Source: Apostichopus japonicus (lineage: Eukaryota; Echinodermata; Holothuroidea; Aspidochirotida; Stichopodidae). Taken from it: a stretch of DNA of 64,000 nucleotides. Position numbers and translations under genes: made by a program. Position 1 is the first letter of the stretch; every line of letters starts with the position of its first letter. The stretch covers positions 13,500,678-13,564,677 of the forward strand of contig NC_092579.1 in NCBI RefSeq assembly GCF_037975245.1, given 5' to 3'. This document shows, one piece after another, positions 60,727-64,000 of the stretch. A model generated the notes under the pieces. It had not been told where the DNA came from, made no database searches, and saw only the letters and a list, made by a program, of their open reading frames with translations.

Positions 60727-60895
60727 TCACTGTTCCTCTTTCTCTCCCCGGTGTCTTCGCGTTTTTCTTTTACTCCCTCCTTTTCTCCTTTTTCTCTCTT
60801 TCTTTTTTTTCTTTTCCCTTCCCTCCTCTTTTTCCCCTCTTTTTCCCTTTTTTCTTCTCTTTTTTTTCTCTCCTCTTTTTCTTACCCGGGGGGCG
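60727..60895 (+). repeat. Long polypyrimidine tract
   Basis: About 165 bp almost entirely C and T, mostly TTTTTC/CTCTTT blocks, ending in CTTACCCGGGGGGCGCGCGC next to a truncated CAGGTGCGTATCCAGG MITE end (to 60932, inverted). The 138- and 101-codon frames through it are low-complexity artefacts. Confidence 0.9.
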
Positions 60896-60954
60896 CGCGC
60901 CCCCAACGCCCCCCCCCTGGATACGCACCTGTATATATAATTGAAAATCGTAAT

Positions 60955-61045
60955 ATACATATATATATATATATATATACATATATAAAGATATGTGTGT
61001 GGTATTATAACAATGATGCCTCTTCTAAGCATCTGTAGTTATGTT
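60955..61045. repeat. (TA)n and duplicated flank
   Basis: TA array followed by GATATGTGTG and CCTCTTCTAAGCATCTGTAG, copies of 58734-58783. Confidence 0.85.
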
Positions 61046-61343
61046 TGGTATGTATTACCAGGTTCGTGATTCTGAGAATCAGATTTCAACGTGCAGACCA
61101 TCATGTTATCAGTATAGGAAACACTTTACGATCCTATTGACATGACACGTGATGTTTTCCAAGCAATTGAGGCAGGGTTTGCGCGTACGAAGCCATGCAG
61201 GCCAACAATTCAGTTTTACAAGCTCAACATGAGCATTGAGCCCGAGTCAACGAAAACGTTTGAGATCGTTGGAAGGTGCATTGTTGATTGAATTCCTATT
61301 TATGGAACACTTTCTAAACTGACACAGTATATATTTCACTGTG

Positions 61344-61350
61344 TATAAAA
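61344..61350 (+). promoter_or_regulatory. Candidate TATA box of the Cys-rich gene
   Basis: TATAAAA lies 93 bases before the ATG at 61437, giving a plausible ~60-base 5' leader. Motif match only. Confidence 0.35.
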
Positions 61351-61436
61351 ATGAAAGATTGGTAAAGTCTATCGGACAGGACGTTACGGAAACATATTCG
61401 TGGAACTGCTACTAACACTTAAAACCGCAAGAAAAA

Positions 61437-61952
61437 ATGTCATTTCTTGACCAATATGACGAAATTACAACATTCTTTATTATATTTGCCATTGTTGTTA
61501 TTATTTTTGTCGTCATCGGTATAGTGATGTGTTTATCAATTTTGATACGGAGACATTGCAAGGAAAGTGAATTCGAATCTAATATGCGTTACAACTTGTG
61601 TTTTGTCGCTCCAGATTGTGCATGTTGTAGAGGCGGCGCAAGGAGCGAGGGAGTCGGAGACGGTCAAACAGGACCTGCCGATGCAGATAATAAATGCTGT
61701 GACGTTGATTGCCAGTGTGGTCCGGATGGACAGGGATGCTGTGATTGTGACACCTGTGACATATGCAATGATTGTTCAGACGGCGGTGTCTGTGGAGTCC
61801 TCAGCTGTGTAGCATTTGGCGGTAATTGTTGCGATTGTGACTGGAATTGCGGGGATTGTGACATTTGTGGAGATTGTAATTGTAATCTGTGCGATGTTTG
61901 TGGCTGCCTCGTTGAGATTTGTGCGGGTGCTTGCGATGGATGTAACATTTAA
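61437..61952 (+). CDS. Unrecognised single-pass cysteine-rich membrane protein, 171 aa
   Basis: ATG at 61437 after GAAAAA gives a 171-residue open frame. Residues 1-10 are acidic (MSFLDQYDEI). Residues ~11-38 are one hydrophobic helix (TTFFIIFAIVVIIFVVIGIV). It is followed by RRHC, so the positive-inside rule puts the C-terminal part in the cytosol. The last ~110 residues hold 29 cysteines, mostly as CxxC, CC and CDxC clusters among Asp and Gly (CCDCDTCDICNDC, CGDCDICGDCNC). This composition is metallothionein-like and suggests metal binding, but no family is recognised. The composition is hard to obtain by chance and no stop interrupts it. An AG at 61613-61614 after a T-rich stretch could be a splice acceptor, so a different upstream exon cannot be excluded. 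Intronless as read. Confidence 0.6.
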   Translation: MSFLDQYDEITTFFIIFAIVVIIFVVIGIVMCLSILIRRHCKESEFESNMRYNLCFVAPDCACCRGGARSEGVGDGQTGPADADNKCCDVDCQCGPDGQGCCDCDTCDICNDCSDGGVCGVLSCVAFGGNCCDCDWNCGDCDICGDCNCNLCDVCGCLVEICAGACDGCNI

Positions 61953-62159
61953 TATTTCATGGCCAGCTACACATTATGCGCATGACTGGATACTTGATTT
62001 AGCGTTACATGATTTAACCTCTTCAATAGCCCCCCCCCCCGCCCCAGTTCCAGCCTTGACGTCATGGTTATTTCTATCTTTGAAAATGGTGACATTGCGA
62101 ATATATCTCATACTTGTTTGTTAACATTAGTGTCAATCTCGTGAGTAGTATCGCCAGAT

Positions 62160-63436
62160 CTGTTTATGACCACCTTAATTTTCTATCTACAAAAATTCAT
62201 GCCCAAGGCTGATACAGCTGTTTCTTGCAATTCCATCTGTGTAAATGTGATACATCTTTATAATGCATTACCAACCAACAAAGCAACAGGCCTATATAAT
62301 ATACCATCTACACTTCTCAAGTTTTGTGCCCCTGACCAATTGCTGATAGCCTATGAATCTTACAAACTAGGGATGCACCGGATATCCGGTCCGGCCGGAC
62401 TATCCGGTCGGATAGTGAGCAATTATCCGGTTCCGGCCGGATATTTTTCAAAATTCGGCCGGATCTTTTCAAAATCTGGACTGAATTATTCTTTAAAAAG
62501 GTGTTGGTATTAACTTAAATCGATGTAAACTATTTCCAAAAATGAATAAAAACATTCAAACTATAAGGAAAAATTAGGTTTTAACATGTTTAATTTAATT
62601 TTCTCAATGGTCTGACCCACTGTTTCTAAAGATCAACCAAAATAATACAACTACTGTAATAATATGAAGCTATATACAACAAATACAGTTGGCAGTGAAA
62701 TCATTTCTTGCAGCCTTCATCAGTTTAATATTGTGCAGTTAAAATAGACCACTTATATAGTTAGCAGTCAAAATACTGTTCCATTGAATCTTTACTTTCC
62801 CATTATTGTTGGCATTCATGTTTTCTCTGAATTTTTATGTGTGAAACAATCTCTTATATGGTTAGATACGTCTGAATTTGTTTTAATTCCACAAAAACTA
62901 CTTCATCTTAAAGTTCATTCTTAAACCTTAGAACAACTTTAATTCTCATCAAAAATGATAAATTCCAGTGCTGACAAATGAAAACGATTTCAAAAGTAAC
63001 CTTTCTACAGTTATCACATTCAGAGACAATCATCTTGATAGGTAGTATGCAGTATTTTTCCAGCAAACAAATTTACATACTGTATCAAGCTTGTCAACAA
63101 TTATATTGTAGTTATTTTATTAAAGAATGTAGATTACACCACCTCAAGTCATATTTAACCTCATAAATGGGGTCTTAATTTCACCTTCTTTTTAATATGC
63201 GTATACCTCACCTAAGATTTGCTCCTTGATTCATACTTCTTCTTCTTCTTATTAATGATTTTCTTTTGTGTAATGAAAAAATCCGGTGCCGGCCGGACAT
63301 GTACTATCCGGCAAAATCCGGTTCTGGCCGGATCCAAAAATTTGGATCCGGTGCATCCCTATTACAAACCATCAGTACTGGTACATTTCCAAGTGAATGG
63401 AAAGTTGGTAAAGTGACAGCCATCTGCAAAACATGT
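62160..63436 (+). pseudogene. LINE reverse-transcriptase N-terminal remnant, split by a hAT-type element
   Basis: 62250-62367 encodes ALPTNKATGLYNIPSTLLK followed by a degenerate stretch, the usual block before the RT palm (NKATG.D.IP...LK). After the insertion, 63370-63434 encodes ISTGTFPSEWKVGKVTAICK (the IS.G.FP..WK.A.V.PI.K block) and then a stop. The open pieces are in different frames and decayed. Confidence 0.8.
62368..63361. mobile_element. hAT-type non-autonomous element, 994 bp
   Basis: Termini TAGGGATGCACCGGAT and ATCCGGTGCATCCCTA are perfect 16-bp inverted repeats. CCGGCCGGA-type subterminal repeats lie at both ends (62385-62465 and 63280-63345). 8-bp duplication TTACAAAC at 62360-62367 and 63362-63369. 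The AT-rich interior has no long reading frame. Perfect termini and duplication suggest a fairly young insertion into an older LINE. Confidence 0.95.
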
Positions 63437-63479
63437 ACTTGAGCTGACCTTGGAAATTATCGGCCATAATTTCCATTTT

Positions 63480-63935
63480 GCCAGTTCAGTCAGTTGAATT
63501 GCTCATTCCCAGTGGAATTTGAACTCGCTCTTCCACCAAATCAGATGTCTATATCGAAAGGGTCCACAAGGTTTCCTTCTAATACATTGGAGCCAGAGCC
63601 TGGAACAGTCTTCCATGCAATATCCAAGACTCCCATTGTCTTAGATGATTCAAAACTAAGTGTGTAATTCTCGTTCTTCAAGATGTTCCTCAGTTGCTGC
63701 CTTTGTTTACCGTGCAATCGTCACTTTTACGACGTGTTGCATTTTTTTGTACATTTTTTTCAATTTTTATTGTCTTTCTGCACTTTTTTATACTATTTAT
63801 ATCTTGTGTTTGTACATGTAATGATCGTGTTTAAAAAATGTATAATTCATGTTCTTTGTTGAAAATTTTAGCTCCAATGAAAAACTTTGAGATTGATTTG
63901 TATTTTAAATAAATTTGAAACCTCACTCAAAGGGA
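63480..63935 (+). pseudogene. LINE 3' tail remnant
   Basis: 63586-63640 encodes IGARAWNSLPCNIQDSHCL, the typical C-terminal LINE motif (GA..WN.LP..I), followed by stops and a 3' tail with AATAAA at about 63908. Probably the same or a related LINE as at 62160, internally deleted. Confidence 0.65.
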
Positions 63936-64000
63936 CGTATTTGATATGTTGTTTATCGACATGGAGATTTTGTATAGCGCCCTCGTTGGGTGGTTGACAT

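Noticed and set aside
60622-61038. 138-codon reading frame
   Set aside because: Runs through the polypyrimidine tract, a MITE end and a TA array.

Overview
The window is A/T-rich animal nuclear DNA. It has intron-containing genes with GT-AG junctions, long (TA)n microsatellites, tRNA-derived SINEs, LINE and Penelope-like remnants, and many short DNA transposons. The protein families are metazoan. The repeat style (tRNA-like units, GACTTGATCAAGTC-containing repeats, Penelope-like ends) suggests an invertebrate deuterostome, possibly an echinoderm. That placement is an inference and not a proven taxon.

Three conserved genes can be read exon by exon. (1) SLC39A11 (ZIP11 zinc transporter), plus strand, eight exons from 6489 to the stop at 16487; only the first ~36-38 codons lie outside the window. 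(2) TEPSIN (AP-4 accessory protein with ENTH and VHS-like domains), plus strand, twelve coding exons from 30649 to 44295, apparently complete at 683 aa. (3) ATP5MF (mitochondrial ATP synthase subunit f), minus strand, three coding exons from 49289 down to 46622, complete at 91 aa and convergent with TEPSIN. Two further candidates are intronless and unrecognised: a four-helix membrane protein (24448-24894) and a single-pass, very cysteine-rich protein (61437-61952). An orphan trypsin-type exon lies antisense inside the last SLC39A11 intron.

Layout: 1-6060 holds seven tandem copies of a ~859-bp satellite-like unit. 6.3-17.7 kb is SLC39A11 with repeat-filled introns. 17.7-30.6 kb is intergenic, with satellites, (TA)n arrays, SINEs, a Penelope-like remnant and the membrane ORF. 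30.6-45 kb is TEPSIN, whose first intron contains a LINE broken by a hAT-type element. 45-49.3 kb is ATP5MF. 49.3-61 kb is a transposon graveyard of nested MITEs. 61.4-62 kb is the Cys-rich gene. 62.1-63.9 kb is LINE debris split by a 994-bp hAT-type element.

The most unusual object is a 1,838-bp element (54936-56773). Its ends are near-identical inverted repeats, and its arms hold 42 CTTAAG-centred palindromes spaced mostly at 20-21 bp. It is inserted, with a 6-bp target duplication, into a TTAA-type MITE that has uninterrupted relatives elsewhere in the window. Other notable items are a good hammerhead-ribozyme core on the minus strand at ~30 kb, 28-bp palindromes that look like minimal transposons, and several insertions datable by target-site duplications.
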